A stretch of DNA of 33,925 nt from an uncultured Clostridia bacterium (GTDB taxonomy: Bacteria; Bacillota; Clostridia; Christensenellales; Borkfalkiaceae), in assembly GCA_944342055.1 (NCBI GenBank), contig CALVME010000063.1, positions 1-33,925 of the forward strand, given 5' to 3'. Every line of letters begins with the position of its first letter. Positions within the stretch are counted from its first letter, which is position 1. Positions 25,001 through 32,913 of this stretch are shown one piece after another. Below the pieces are notes generated by a model, which was given only the letters and a program-made list of their open reading frames with translations, made no database searches and was not told where the DNA came from. Position numbers and translations under genes: made by a program.

Positions 25001-26807
25001 GGGCGGCGATCCCGATCAGCCTTCGGAAGACCCCGATCAGCCCAACGAGGCAAACGGCTGGGGCGTCGTGTCCGCAGGCAGCGCCTACTATCAGATCAGC
25101 GAGAAGGACGGCGTGCTTGCAAACGTGGCATATGAGAACGTACCCAAGGCGCTTTGGGCGAACCTGTACCGCGATGTAACCGACGGCGAGCGGAAAAATA
25201 CCGTGAAGCTCACGCTCCGCAACAACGGCGGCGAAAAGCTTCTCGTCGGCATCGACCTCGACTCGGCGGCAGACCGACAGTACGCCTGGATCGAAGCGGG
25301 TCAGACGGTCACCGTCACATTGCACAGCGACGCGGCTTATAACGTCATCAACTTCTTCCTTGACTGCTGCTACTATGGCGGCGAATACGATACCGAGCAT
25401 GCGACGCTGACAGGCGAGCTCGACATTGTCTCCCTTGAGTTTACGGACGAACAGGGCACCGATCCCGATCAGCCTTCGGAAGAACCCGATCAGCCCAATG
25501 AGGCAAACGGCTGGAAGGTCGTCGAAAGCGGCAGTGCCTACTATCAGATCAGCGAGAAAGACGGCGTACTCGCGAGTGTCGTATATACGGACGTTCCCAG
25601 CGGACTCTGGGCGAATCTGTATCGCGACGTGACGGATGCCGAGCGGAAAAGCGTTGTGAAGCTCACGCTCCGCAACAACGGCGAACAGCGCGTGCTCGTC
25701 GGCGTGGAACTCGGCTCAGAAGCGACCAGACAGTACGTCTGGATCGAGGCGGGCGATACGATCGACGTCGAACTGAAAAACAGCGACGCGTACACCGTCA
25801 TCAGCATGTTCCTCGATTGTTGCTATCATAGCGAAGCTCCCGAGTATGCTCCCGTGCAGGAGAAAATGAGCGGCGACGTGGATATCGTCTCCCTTGAGTT
25901 CATCGACGAGCCTGCGGAACCGGACGACGGTTACGTCTGGGGCGGAGACGCGGCAAATCTTTCGGTCAGCGGCAAGACCGTCACCCTGCACGATCTTCCG
26001 ATCGGCGCATGGCAGAACATAAATACGGGCATCTCGCTCGAAGCGAAGCCCGTCAAGCTCACCCTTCCCGTCACGAACAATACCGATCACATCGTCAAAT
26101 TCAAACTGAGCGTACAGGATCAGAATTGGCAGCAGATCGGCTCTGACAGCGATCCTTCCGTCGTATGGCTCGAAATACCCGTCGGACAGACCTGGGATTT
26201 CGTGCTCAGCCTGACGGCGGAGCAGGCGGGCGCGGCAAAGCACATCATGCTCATGATCGATTGCTGGACCACCGGCAGCACGGTAGGAAGTACGGGCGAA
26301 GCTTGTCCCGCAGGACCGTATAACGGCACTGTCGTGATCGGCAACATCAAGGTCGAGTCGACGGCGACGGACGTGCAGGTCAGCTGGCAGACGGATAAAC
26401 CCGAGCAGGTTTCCATCAACGGCGAAGAGATCTCTTACAGCGGCATCGCTCTGGGTGACTGGGTCGGCGCGAACGGAGCGGTGACGCTCGGCGCGGGACA
26501 GACCTCTATCGCTCTCACCGTCAGAAACGACGGCGACCATGCGATCAGGATTCACGCTTCGGCTCGTCCTTCCGATTGGAGCGGCGAGTTCGGCACACAG
26601 AGAACGATCGTCGGCGTGGGCGAGACGGCTGTCATAACGCTCGCTTTGTCAGAGGAGGAAGCGGCAAAGACGGGTATCGTCGTGCTGTTCCTCGATTGCT
26701 GGGAAAGCTATATGGATGATTACGCTTCCCGACCCCAGGATGAGCAGGACGGAGATCTGACTTCTCTTTCCGGCAAGATCACGATTCTCGGCGTGCAAAC
26801 GTATTGA
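22056..26807 (+). CDS. giant modular surface lipoprotein with about eight tandem beta-sandwich-like modules
   Basis: The protein has 1583 residues. The signal peptide ends at ILTAC with Cys27 as the lipid anchor. Residues about 45-400 form one or two non-repeated, beta-rich regions (for example DVHLQGWITSTDNAAW and WARFYRPVPLEEL). From about 415 to the end run eight modules of about 145-151 residues. The best five start with NGW at 562, 705, 849, 1000 and 1151; a divergent one precedes them near 416 and two more follow near 1295 and 1436. Shared features are YYxISEK, a Trp-containing strand (LWANLYRDV), LRNNG, WIEAG, and FLDCCY or a variant, ending in GDVDIVSLEF. No catalytic motif is recognised. 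Placement between GH10 xylanase and GH1 suggests a glycan-binding or scaffold role at the cell surface, comparable to carbohydrate-binding modules, but this is inference. Confidence 0.8.
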   Translation: MKRKKFVLIALSALMAATFATGILTACGEDNDESKPSEYSEEDGINYYYGDGKDVHLQGWITSTDNAAWTVEEGYTDTETAGSPVVTKLGYSKNDAWRNFGVKIDGRYSDFAYLNVTMRAKTRGNSTRPVTVNMKIVNPITGKDDMNVLGSDLYFDVSSEEYVTYTFAIPHTYLQLMDVVTDVCLFPDPGIANSDTIYAGDIYVKDMWFSKTAPEDGYTPVDDTWRTEAWCDYDVVRGGGNEAVVSFNGVNDWARFYRPVPLEELGDNNMLRLQFTSDTITLGDVTYEDSIEQFQLGFFGDPQSDGMYYQAWFGQYSRDGFSNGSHSNNDTVMKVEKDEETGVITLTCQVAPLLMDAGLAGHYDQQLWLLFNVECQPEYVHENVPFDRIGQMTILSSEFYFDENQPIVEDPVVNESGWSGTSPNYVISSEKAGVVANVTYENIGYQTWTVLAYDAQGKESEAKTVTLTLRNNGENDIHIRARLDRADGTSASGDSDLTIAPGETKDVVVSANDIYRTIVVFLDSHNFAGGADGESYSGDMDIVSVEFSDEAVEEPVVPDTVNGWGIIDSGKNYYTISEKEGALANISYQNAPKELWTNLYRDVAEGERGNTVSLTLRNNGTQRVLYGAELGSETSRKYGWIEAGETVTVKLTNPEAYYVINLFLDCCYFGGDYVTDQETLSGNVDIVSLEFTDEEMKPEGPDSLNGWSVAASGKQYYNLAEKDRAEVNIAYEGLPKNAWANFSREISESESGFNTVNVLLRNNGTERVLYAIELDSDATRRYGFIYPGRTVSISFITDEPYHVINLFLDCCYYGAPYDTDRATLSGDVDIVEVKFFDTVIEPEAPNAANGWGVVPGGNSYYQISEKEDVVANIVYTDVPKDAWTNLYRDVAASERTNTVKLTVRNNGSEKLLFGAELGSDASRQYAWIEAGQTVTVTLHSGEAYNVINFFLDCCYYGGEYDTEHATLSGDVDIVSLEFTNEQGGDPDQPSEDPDQPNEANGWGVVSAGSAYYQISEKDGVLANVAYENVPKALWANLYRDVTDGERKNTVKLTLRNNGGEKLLVGIDLDSAADRQYAWIEAGQTVTVTLHSDAAYNVINFFLDCCYYGGEYDTEHATLTGELDIVSLEFTDEQGTDPDQPSEEPDQPNEANGWKVVESGSAYYQISEKDGVLASVVYTDVPSGLWANLYRDVTDAERKSVVKLTLRNNGEQRVLVGVELGSEATRQYVWIEAGDTIDVELKNSDAYTVISMFLDCCYHSEAPEYAPVQEKMSGDVDIVSLEFIDEPAEPDDGYVWGGDAANLSVSGKTVTLHDLPIGAWQNINTGISLEAKPVKLTLPVTNNTDHIVKFKLSVQDQNWQQIGSDSDPSVVWLEIPVGQTWDFVLSLTAEQAGAAKHIMLMIDCWTTGSTVGSTGEACPAGPYNGTVVIGNIKVESTATDVQVSWQTDKPEQVSINGEEISYSGIALGDWVGANGAVTLGAGQTSIALTVRNDGDHAIRIHASARPSDWSGEFGTQRTIVGVGETAVITLALSEEEAAKTGIVVLFLDCWESYMDDYASRPQDEQDGDLTSLSGKITILGVQTY
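23298..26800 (+). repeat. tandem coding repeats, about 430-453 bp per unit
   Basis: Units begin near 23298, 23739, 24168, 24600, 25053, 25506, 25939 and 26361. The units at 24600, 25053 and 25506 are spaced by exactly 453 bases and share long stretches of nearly identical DNA, including an Asp-Pro-Asp-Gln-Pro linker. This points to recent duplication of a unit. Flanking units are more diverged. Confidence 0.88.
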
Positions 26808-26821
26808 TAAGGAGTGCAAAC

Positions 26822-28165
26822 ATGGGTTTTTCTGAAAACTTCCTTTGGGGAGCGGCTACCGCTTCCGATCAGGTAGAGGGGGCCGCCTACGAAGGCGGAA
26901 AGGGCAAACACATTTGGGACGTCGCTTGCGAAAACGGACATTTCGTGTTTGACCGCCACACCGCAAAGGTCGGGTGCGATCACTATCACAGATTCCGCGA
27001 GGACATCGCGATCATGAAGCAAATGGGACTCAAAGCTTACCGATTTTCGGTAAGCTGGACCCGACTCATGCCTTCCGGCGTGGGCGAGATCAACCCCGAA
27101 GGCGTGCGGTTTTACAATGAATTGATCGACGCGCTCATCGAAGCGGGAATCGAGCCGGTCATGACGCTCTTTCACTGGGATTATCCCTACGATTTGTTTT
27201 TGCGCGGCGGTTGGCTCAATCCCGATTCGCCTGCCTGGTTCGAACACTACGCGAAGGCGATCGCAGAACTGTATTCCGACCGCGTCAGAAAGTTCATCAC
27301 CGTCAACGAGCCGCAATGTTTCATCGGCTGCGGACTGTATAAGGCTGAACACGCGCCGTTCCTGACGTATGCGCCCGAAGAGCCGCTCCCCGCATGGCAC
27401 CACACGCTGTTGGGCAACGGGCTCGCGACGCGGGCGCTGCGCAAGTACGCAAAACAGCCCGTACAGGTGGGGCTCACCGTCGCGACGGACGTGCTCATGC
27501 CTGCGACGGAGGCGGACAAGGAGCTCGCCGCGCGCGAGAATTTCATCCTCCGCGGGGACAATTTCTTCAACAACGCATTGTTTACGGACCCCGCCGTGCT
27601 CGGCAAATATCCCGAAAATCTGGCGAAAGAGTTCGGGGCGAACTTCACCTATGATCAAAAGGACATGGAGATCATCAAGTGCGACCCCGACTTCATCGGG
27701 CTGAACATCTATCACGGCGCTTATGTCACGGCGGACGGAAAGGGCGGCATGCGCCACGTCACGCCGGGCATGAACGTGCCGCGCACGGATATGCGCTGGA
27801 CGGTCTCTCCCGAGAGCCTGTATTACGGGCCGAAGGCGTTCTACGAGCGCTATCGCCTGCCGATCTACGTCACCGAAAACGGCGTTGCGGTCACGGAGTG
27901 GCTGAGCGAAGAGGGGAAGCTGAGCGACCCTTCGCGCATTGCTTACATCCGCAGTTATCTCAGACAGCTCCGCCGCGCCGCGGACGACGGGGTGGACGTC
28001 AGAGGTTATTTCTACTGGTCGCTGCTCGACAACTTCGAGTGGAAGGAGGGATTTTCCAAGCGATTCGGCCTCGTGTACGTCAACTTTGACACGCAGGAGC
28101 GCACGCCGAAGGACAGCGCGGCATACTACGCTTCCGTCATCCGTTCGAACGGAGAAAATCTCTGA
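26822..28165 (+). CDS. GH1 beta-glucosidase family enzyme
   Basis: This 447-residue protein has no signal peptide and is probably cytoplasmic. GH1 signatures are all present: FLWGAATASDQVEGAA at 7-22, acid/base Glu163 in TVNEPQC, nucleophile Glu352 in YVTENG, and YFYWSLLDNFEW near the end. GH1 enzymes split beta-glucosides and related sugars such as xylosides or fucosides; the preference cannot be read. AAGGAG lies seven bases before ATG 26822; the upstream TTG in the same frame overlaps the previous stop. It is the last gene of the xylan operon, closed by the terminator at 28233. Its presence suggests mixed beta-linked glucan or xyloglucan fragments could also be handled. Confidence 0.93.
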   Translation: MGFSENFLWGAATASDQVEGAAYEGGKGKHIWDVACENGHFVFDRHTAKVGCDHYHRFREDIAIMKQMGLKAYRFSVSWTRLMPSGVGEINPEGVRFYNELIDALIEAGIEPVMTLFHWDYPYDLFLRGGWLNPDSPAWFEHYAKAIAELYSDRVRKFITVNEPQCFIGCGLYKAEHAPFLTYAPEEPLPAWHHTLLGNGLATRALRKYAKQPVQVGLTVATDVLMPATEADKELAARENFILRGDNFFNNALFTDPAVLGKYPENLAKEFGANFTYDQKDMEIIKCDPDFIGLNIYHGAYVTADGKGGMRHVTPGMNVPRTDMRWTVSPESLYYGPKAFYERYRLPIYVTENGVAVTEWLSEEGKLSDPSRIAYIRSYLRQLRRAADDGVDVRGYFYWSLLDNFEWKEGFSKRFGLVYVNFDTQERTPKDSAAYYASVIRSNGENL

Positions 28166-28232
28166 TCGACGTCGATCCTTCAGTTTTGCCGTTATTCCCC
28201 TTACATACAAACGCAAAACTGTGTGTTTCGAG

Positions 28233-28261
28233 GCTCTGCCCGATATTCGGGCAGAGCTTTT
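28233..28261 (+). terminator. rho-independent terminator of the transporter-xylanase operon
   Basis: GCTCTGCCCG (28233-28242) pairs perfectly with CGGGCAGAGC (28248-28257) around ATATT, followed by TTTT and a further T-rich tract. It closes the operon that starts near 17528. Confidence 0.93.
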
Positions 28262-28444
28262 CGTTTCCTTTTTTGAACGGCGCAGCTGCATTTCTGAAAA
28301 AGTGAGGGAAGAGCTGTCGTTCGTGCGGGGAAAGGGCGATAAAAGGGAGGTCGGCGGAGCGAAAGGGGAAAAGAGGGCGGAAACAGGCTCGGCTGAGCGC
28401 CGAAAATCGGGTTTTCCTCTCTGCAATTGAGCGGGAGATGTTTT
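28262..28444. other. intergenic stretch, no gene seen
   Basis: This purine-rich spacer separates the xylan operon terminator from the phosphate-type promoter. I see no ORF with a ribosome site, no strong hairpin and no repeat. Confidence 0.5.
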
Positions 28445-28498
28445 TTTACAATTTTATTACAAGTTCGTGAAAGGGTTATTACAGCTTTTTGCTATAAT
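28445..28498 (+). promoter_or_regulatory. PhoP-box-like promoter of the phosphate cotransporter
   Basis: TTTACA (28445), ATTACA (28456) and ATTACA (28478) start on an exact 11-base grid, with a degenerate GTGAAA at the missing step (28467). The -10 TATAAT is at 28493-28498 and there is no good -35. Bacillus PhoP binds TTAACA-like repeats with 11-base period and activates promoters lacking a -35, so phosphate-starvation control is likely. Confidence 0.65.
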
Positions 28499-28531
28499 AA
28501 AAAGGTAATTTTTTCACGAAGGAGAAATAGC

Positions 28532-30187
28532 ATGGAATTTTCAGGTTTGACGGGTTCGATGAGCGTCATGCTGCTGCTGATCGGTCTGGGCGTGTTCTTG
28601 CTCGGCTTCAAGTTCCTCGGCGACAGCATCGAAAAGCTGTCGGCGAGCAAACTTCGCGCGCTCTTCAATAAGGCGGCGGGCAACCGATTTGCGGGCGTCG
28701 GCATCGGCGCGCTCGCCACGGCGATCGTGCAGTCGTCGTCCGTCACCACGGTCATGGTCGTGGGATTCGTCAATGCGGGCGTCATGACGCTGATGCAGGC
28801 GGCGGCGGTCATCATGGGCGCCAATATCGGCACGACGATCACGGGTTGGCTCGTGTGGCTCAATCAGTTCAACGTCATGACGTATGCCATGCTGCTGACG
28901 CTGGTCGGGCTCGTCATGACCATGATCTCCAAAAACAACAGCATCAACACCGCGGGTACGCTCGTCGCTTCTTTGGGACTCGTCTTCGTCGGACTTGAGA
29001 TCATGTCGGGCTCTATGGCGGGGTTCGCCGAGCAGGAGAGCGTGGTCCACGCACTGCAGGCGGTCAAAAATCCGTTGCTCCTGCTGTTGATCGGCACAGG
29101 CATCACGGCGGTGGTGCAGTCGTCGAGCGCGGTGACTTCGGTGCTCATCGTCATGGCGCAGGAGGGGCTCGTCGTCGGCGGCGGCGGCAACGGCATTTTG
29201 TTCGTCATCATGGGGACGAACATCGGCACCTGTATCACGGCGGTGCTCTCTTCTTTCGGCGCGAACACGAACGCCAAGCGCGCCTGTCTGTATCATCTTC
29301 TGTTCAACGTCATAGGCACTCTCATCTTCCTGCCCTTTGTCTGGGGGTTCGACGGGATCTATGAGGACGTGCTCATGCGCTGGTTCCGTCAGCCCTCGAC
29401 GTGTATCACCTTTTTCCATACGTCGTTCAACGTGATCTGCACGCTCATTTATCTTCCCTTCGTCAAATACCTCGTCAGGCTTACGGAGCTCGTCATTCCC
29501 GACGGCAAGCGCCACAAAAAGAACGCAGGGGAAGAAGGGTTCATGGACAAGCGTCTCATGCTTACGCCTTCCCTTGCGATCGGTCAGCTCGTCAAGCAGA
29601 CCGTTTACACCGCGGAAATCGCAATGCAGGGATTGAATACGGCAGTCAAATCGTTCGTCGAACGGGACGGCGGCATGGCGCAGGAGGTCAAAAAGGACGT
29701 CGCAAAGGTGAACGATCTCTCCAAACAGATCACGGATTATCTTTTGGAAGTTTCGGCAAAGGACATTTCACTGTCGGACGAGAAACTCGTCAGCAAATTG
29801 CACAACGACAACATAGACATCGTGCGCATTGCGGACATTTCTGACAATATTTCAGGATATACGATGAAATCCATTGAAAAGACGATCATGTTTTCCGAAA
29901 CGGTGAAGCGGGACATCCTTCGGCTCATGGACCTCCTCAACGTTCAGCACAGGCTCGTCGCGCACATCGTGAGCGAGAACGACATCGAAAAGCTGTCCGA
30001 GTCCGACCGCATCGAGCGGGAGATCGACGGAACCAAGAAACGGCTTCTGGAGGAGCACATGCAGCGCATGGTGCGCGGCGAGTGTTTTGCGGAGAACAAC
30101 AGCCTGTTCGTCAGCCTGATCTCCAACATGGAGCGGGTGGGCGATCATCTCAGCATCATGGCGCACTCTGTGGAGGAACTCGTCTGA
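28532..30187 (+). CDS. Na+/phosphate cotransporter with C-terminal PhoU-like domain
   Basis: This 551-residue protein has two inverted membrane repeats carrying the family motifs QSSS (67-70 and 196-199) and GANIGTT/GTNIGTC (96-102 and 228-234). About 8-9 membrane helices run to residue 350, followed by a soluble helical region of about 200 residues with PhoU-like heptads. Bacterial NptA/YjbB-type proteins move phosphate with sodium. ATG 28532 has AAGGAG seven bases upstream. The promoter carries PhoP-like boxes. It appears to be a single-gene unit ended by the terminator at 30281. Confidence 0.9.
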   Translation: MEFSGLTGSMSVMLLLIGLGVFLLGFKFLGDSIEKLSASKLRALFNKAAGNRFAGVGIGALATAIVQSSSVTTVMVVGFVNAGVMTLMQAAAVIMGANIGTTITGWLVWLNQFNVMTYAMLLTLVGLVMTMISKNNSINTAGTLVASLGLVFVGLEIMSGSMAGFAEQESVVHALQAVKNPLLLLLIGTGITAVVQSSSAVTSVLIVMAQEGLVVGGGGNGILFVIMGTNIGTCITAVLSSFGANTNAKRACLYHLLFNVIGTLIFLPFVWGFDGIYEDVLMRWFRQPSTCITFFHTSFNVICTLIYLPFVKYLVRLTELVIPDGKRHKKNAGEEGFMDKRLMLTPSLAIGQLVKQTVYTAEIAMQGLNTAVKSFVERDGGMAQEVKKDVAKVNDLSKQITDYLLEVSAKDISLSDEKLVSKLHNDNIDIVRIADISDNISGYTMKSIEKTIMFSETVKRDILRLMDLLNVQHRLVAHIVSENDIEKLSESDRIEREIDGTKKRLLEEHMQRMVRGECFAENNSLFVSLISNMERVGDHLSIMAHSVEELV

Positions 30188-30280
30188 CGGGCGCAACGAA
30201 AAAGAGCAGTCTTATGCATGCGAAACTTCGGCTTTTTGTTCAGGCGCGGCAGCGCCGCGAGGCAAAGCGGGATATTGCGG

Positions 30281-30307
30281 GCGGAGCGTTGAATCGCTCC
30301 GCTTTTT
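30281..30307 (+). terminator. rho-independent terminator of the phosphate cotransporter gene
   Basis: GCGGAGCG (30281-30288) pairs with CGCTCCGC (30295-30302) around TTGAAT, followed by TTTTT. Confidence 0.9.
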
Positions 30308-30364
30308 CGATTGCCTCGGACGGTGCAAGGGGACGCATTTTTTTGCAAAACATTCCGCAAAAGA

Positions 30365-30394
30365 TTGCGTTTTTGGCATGATTTGTACTATAAT
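30365..30394 (+). promoter_or_regulatory. promoter of the MFS gene
   Basis: TTGCGT (30365-30370) and TATAAT (30389-30394) have an 18-base spacer. The start near 30401 leaves a leader of about 120 nt before the ATG. The leader can form a GC-rich hairpin (CGCTC near 30462 with GAGCG near 30492). Confidence 0.65.
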
Positions 30395-30521
30395 AAAATC
30401 CGCGTTCCGAACGGCTGCGGTCGGCTTTGACGGGAGATCGGAGCGCGCTTTGGCACTTTGCCGCTCTCGCTTCGAACGTCTCATCGGGGGCGAGCGCGGG
30501 TGAGGCTTTGGGAGAATGGAT

Positions 30522-31724
30522 ATGTATTTGCTTTTGCTCGCCCTCATCTATATGGCGTTTATCAGTCTGGGCTTGCCCGATTCGTTGCTCGGCTCGGGAT
30601 GGCCCGCCATGCACGGAGATCTGAACGTCCCCGTGTCGTATATGGGCATTGTGACGATGGTCATATCGGGAGGCACCATCGTTTCCAGCCTGCTCTCAGA
30701 CAGGCTGACGAGAAAATTCGGCACGCGCGGCGTCACGGTCGTCAGCGTGTTCCTGACGGCGGTCGCGCTGTTCGGATTTTCGTTTTCAACCAAATTTTGG
30801 CAACTCATCGTCTTTGCCGTCCCTTACGGCTTGGGTGCGGGCGCGATCGACGCGGCGCTCAACAACTATGTCGCCCTTCATTATAAGGCGAAGCACATGA
30901 GCTGGCTGCACTGTTTCTGGGGCGTCGGGACGATCGTCAGTCCGTTCGTCATGAGCTATTCGCTGGGACATTCGAACTGGCAGGGCGGCTATCGCATCGT
31001 CGGCGCCATACAGCTCTGCATTGCACTGGTGCTCCTTGTCACCTTGCCCGTCTGGAAAGTCAACCGAGGCGTGAGCGCGGAGGAGCAAAACAGCGTCGGG
31101 CTGTTTGGCGCATTGAAAATCAGGGGCGTGCCGTTTTTGCTCATCGGTTTTTTTGCCTATTGCGCGGCGGAAGCGACGGCGATGGGCTGGGCGAGCACCT
31201 ATTTCGCGGAAGTAAAAGGCATCTCCGAAGAGCGGGCGGCGCTGTTTGCATCGCTCTTTTACATCGGTATCACGTCGAGCCGACTGATCTGCGGCTTCGT
31301 GTCCGACCTTCTCGGAGACAGAAGGATGATCCTTCTGGGCGTAAGCATTCTGGTCTGCGGTATCGGTCTGCTTCTGATCCCCGGGCCGACCGCGCTTGCC
31401 GTCGCGGGGTTTGTCGTCATCGGGTTCGGGTGCGGGCCCGTCTATCCGAGCATCATTCATTCGACGCCGAACAATTTCGGCGAGAAAAATTCGGGCGCGA
31501 TCATCGGCATTCAGATGGCGAGCGCGTATGTGGGTTCGACGTTCGTACCGCCGCTGTTCGGTCTGCTCGGCAGGCGGCTCGGGTTTGAGATCATGCCTTT
31601 CTACCTCATCTTTTTCGTCGCCTTGACGATCGTCATGACGGAGCTTACCTTTCGTCTCACGCAGGGCAGGAAGCGGGAAAAAGCGACGCTTGCAGAGAAA
31701 AAAGAACCAGGACGGAAGAAGTGA
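30522..31724 (+). CDS. major facilitator superfamily transporter
   Basis: This 400-residue protein has about 12 predicted membrane helices. It opens in the first helix (YLLLLALIYMAFISLGLPDSLLG) and has the loop motif SDRLTRKFGTRG between helices 2 and 3, with its counterpart SDLLGDRRM in the second half, as in MFS carriers. Features such as LGLPDSLLGSGWPAMHGDL and a conserved NNYVALHY segment recall sugar or metabolite MFS proteins, but no substrate can be assigned. ATG 30522 has GGGAG seven bases upstream; the ATG at 30516 in the same frame is too close to it. No clear terminator follows, and the neighbouring DNA becomes AT-rich. Confidence 0.88.
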   Translation: MYLLLLALIYMAFISLGLPDSLLGSGWPAMHGDLNVPVSYMGIVTMVISGGTIVSSLLSDRLTRKFGTRGVTVVSVFLTAVALFGFSFSTKFWQLIVFAVPYGLGAGAIDAALNNYVALHYKAKHMSWLHCFWGVGTIVSPFVMSYSLGHSNWQGGYRIVGAIQLCIALVLLVTLPVWKVNRGVSAEEQNSVGLFGALKIRGVPFLLIGFFAYCAAEATAMGWASTYFAEVKGISEERAALFASLFYIGITSSRLICGFVSDLLGDRRMILLGVSILVCGIGLLLIPGPTALAVAGFVVIGFGCGPVYPSIIHSTPNNFGEKNSGAIIGIQMASAYVGSTFVPPLFGLLGRRLGFEIMPFYLIFFVALTIVMTELTFRLTQGRKREKATLAEKKEPGRKK

Positions 31725-31936
31725 GAGCAAGGCAAACGTTTTTGCGATTTCATACACATAAAAATCGATCGGAAAGGGATAGACGAGCCATGGACGCATA
31801 AAAAGGCAAGGAGTGTGACTGTGAAAATACCGCGCGGGCGTGAGATTTTTTGTACGGCAGACAAATACAGAGGGGGCATCTTTTTATAAACCGCTCTCTT
31901 AAAACGATAAGGGGAAAGACATATTTGCCAAGCGAA
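31725..31936. other. intergenic stretch between the MFS gene and the IS remnant
   Basis: No convincing gene is present. A possible 22-codon ORF beginning with GTG near 31821 has GGAG upstream but no recognisable product, and I do not call it. Base composition shifts from GC-rich to AT-rich here. Confidence 0.45.
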
Positions 31937-32199
31937 CCCCAAAGTTTGGACAAGAAATTAAATCAAAACAAAATTAGGTTGTTCGGTAATGAGTTCGGCA
32001 TTGCGCCGAGCTCATTTCTTTTAGTTTGCGAGAAATTCTTTTATTGTTACAATAAAATATGTATTTGTTTCTTCGACTTTAAATTGCATCACGCCTGGCA
32101 CAAGTTTCTCAAACGATTTACTTGCACCGAAATCTCTGTTTAGCAGGTTTTTCGCAACTTTTTCGCAACTTTCCTGACCTCTCCTTTGTAAGAATGCGC

Positions 32200-32460
32200 C
32201 TAACTGTTGCGCATTTTACCGTTGATATTCAGTTTTTTCATGAGCTTTAATGCCGATTTTTGGTTTATAAGTATGCCTTTTGTTCGCAACTCCTTCGTTC
32301 TGCGGCGGTAACCGTGCTGTTGTTTGTTTTCGGTCAATACTTGCAATATCGCCTGTTTTTCCTTGTAGTACTTATTCTTTTAGCTCCCTTTTTGGTAGTA
32401 ATAGAACGCGCTGTGGGCAAGAGCAGAGTTCATGAGCAACATCTTTAGCTTGTATTTCCG
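32200..32460 (-). pseudogene. IS3-family orfB (transposase) N-terminal remnant
   Basis: The frame includes ALAHSAFYYYQKGS, stop, KNKYYKEKQAILQVLTENKQQ then HGYRRRTKELRTKGILINQK and LMKKLNINGK. This is the helical HTH_21 region of IS3 transposases (HGYRRITxELxxxGxxIN). An in-frame stop and the loss of frame after NGKMRNS make it a pseudogene. Downstream, other frames show weak matches to the start of the integrase core (GEVRKVAKKL), but no catalytic Asp or Glu remains. Confidence 0.78.
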
Positions 32461-32519
32461 CTTTGGTTCTATTACCGTCCTGACTTTTTGCCGTTCCGTT
32501 CCTCTCCTTGACTAGGGCG

Positions 32520-32698
32520 TCTGATTTTTAAATATACCAGTTTCGTCTCCAAATATTCGTTTCACTCTTTAAGACTATGGTTTTCGGCAATTAAATCTTT
32601 TTTCACAGACGTATCTAACGGTTTCTTCCTTGATCTGTTTGCGTTCTTTCTGCTCTTGCGTTCTTCCATGAGCTCCGCAGCTCCTTCTTTCAGGTATA
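32520..32698 (-). pseudogene. IS3-family orfA remnant
   Basis: The - strand frame reads YLKEGAAELMEERKSRKNA and later DLIAENHSLKE, stop, NEYLETKLVYLK. This matches the C-terminal coiled-coil part of IS3 orfA products (YLKEGAEGL...AENEYLKKL). It has an internal stop and an unrecognisable N-terminal half. Confidence 0.72.
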
Positions 32699-32913
32699 TG
32701 CGACCACACTTTGAGTTGCGAACGGAATCTCAAGCAATTTTTCTTTGTTTTTACTCCTTGGTATTTCTTTACTGTTTCAATATAATTCATGCAGTTTTTG
32801 CGTATATTAAGGATAACGGATATTTTCAACTCTGGCAGTTACTTGGTGTTAATTCTTTTTTTCCCTTGACATGAAAATATGCATCTCCAAAAGTCTGTCC
32901 AACTTTTGATGGC

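Larger units (their letters stand above)
31937..32910 (-). mobile_element. decayed IS3-family insertion sequence
   Basis: The ends carry related inverted repeats: CCCCAAAGTTTGGACAAG at 31937-31954 and, on the opposite strand, ATCAAAAGTTGGACAGAC at 32910-32893. Between them, on the - strand, lie frameshifted pieces of orfA and the first half of orfB. The length of about 970 bp is below the usual 1.2-1.5 kb, and the part encoding the DDE catalytic core is missing. The region is markedly AT-rich compared with the rest of the window. It cannot transpose on its own. Confidence 0.8.

Noticed and set aside
31821..31889. Possible 22-codon peptide starting with GTG
   Set aside because: A GGAG precedes it, but the ORF is very short, has no recognisable feature, and lies in a transition zone next to IS debris.
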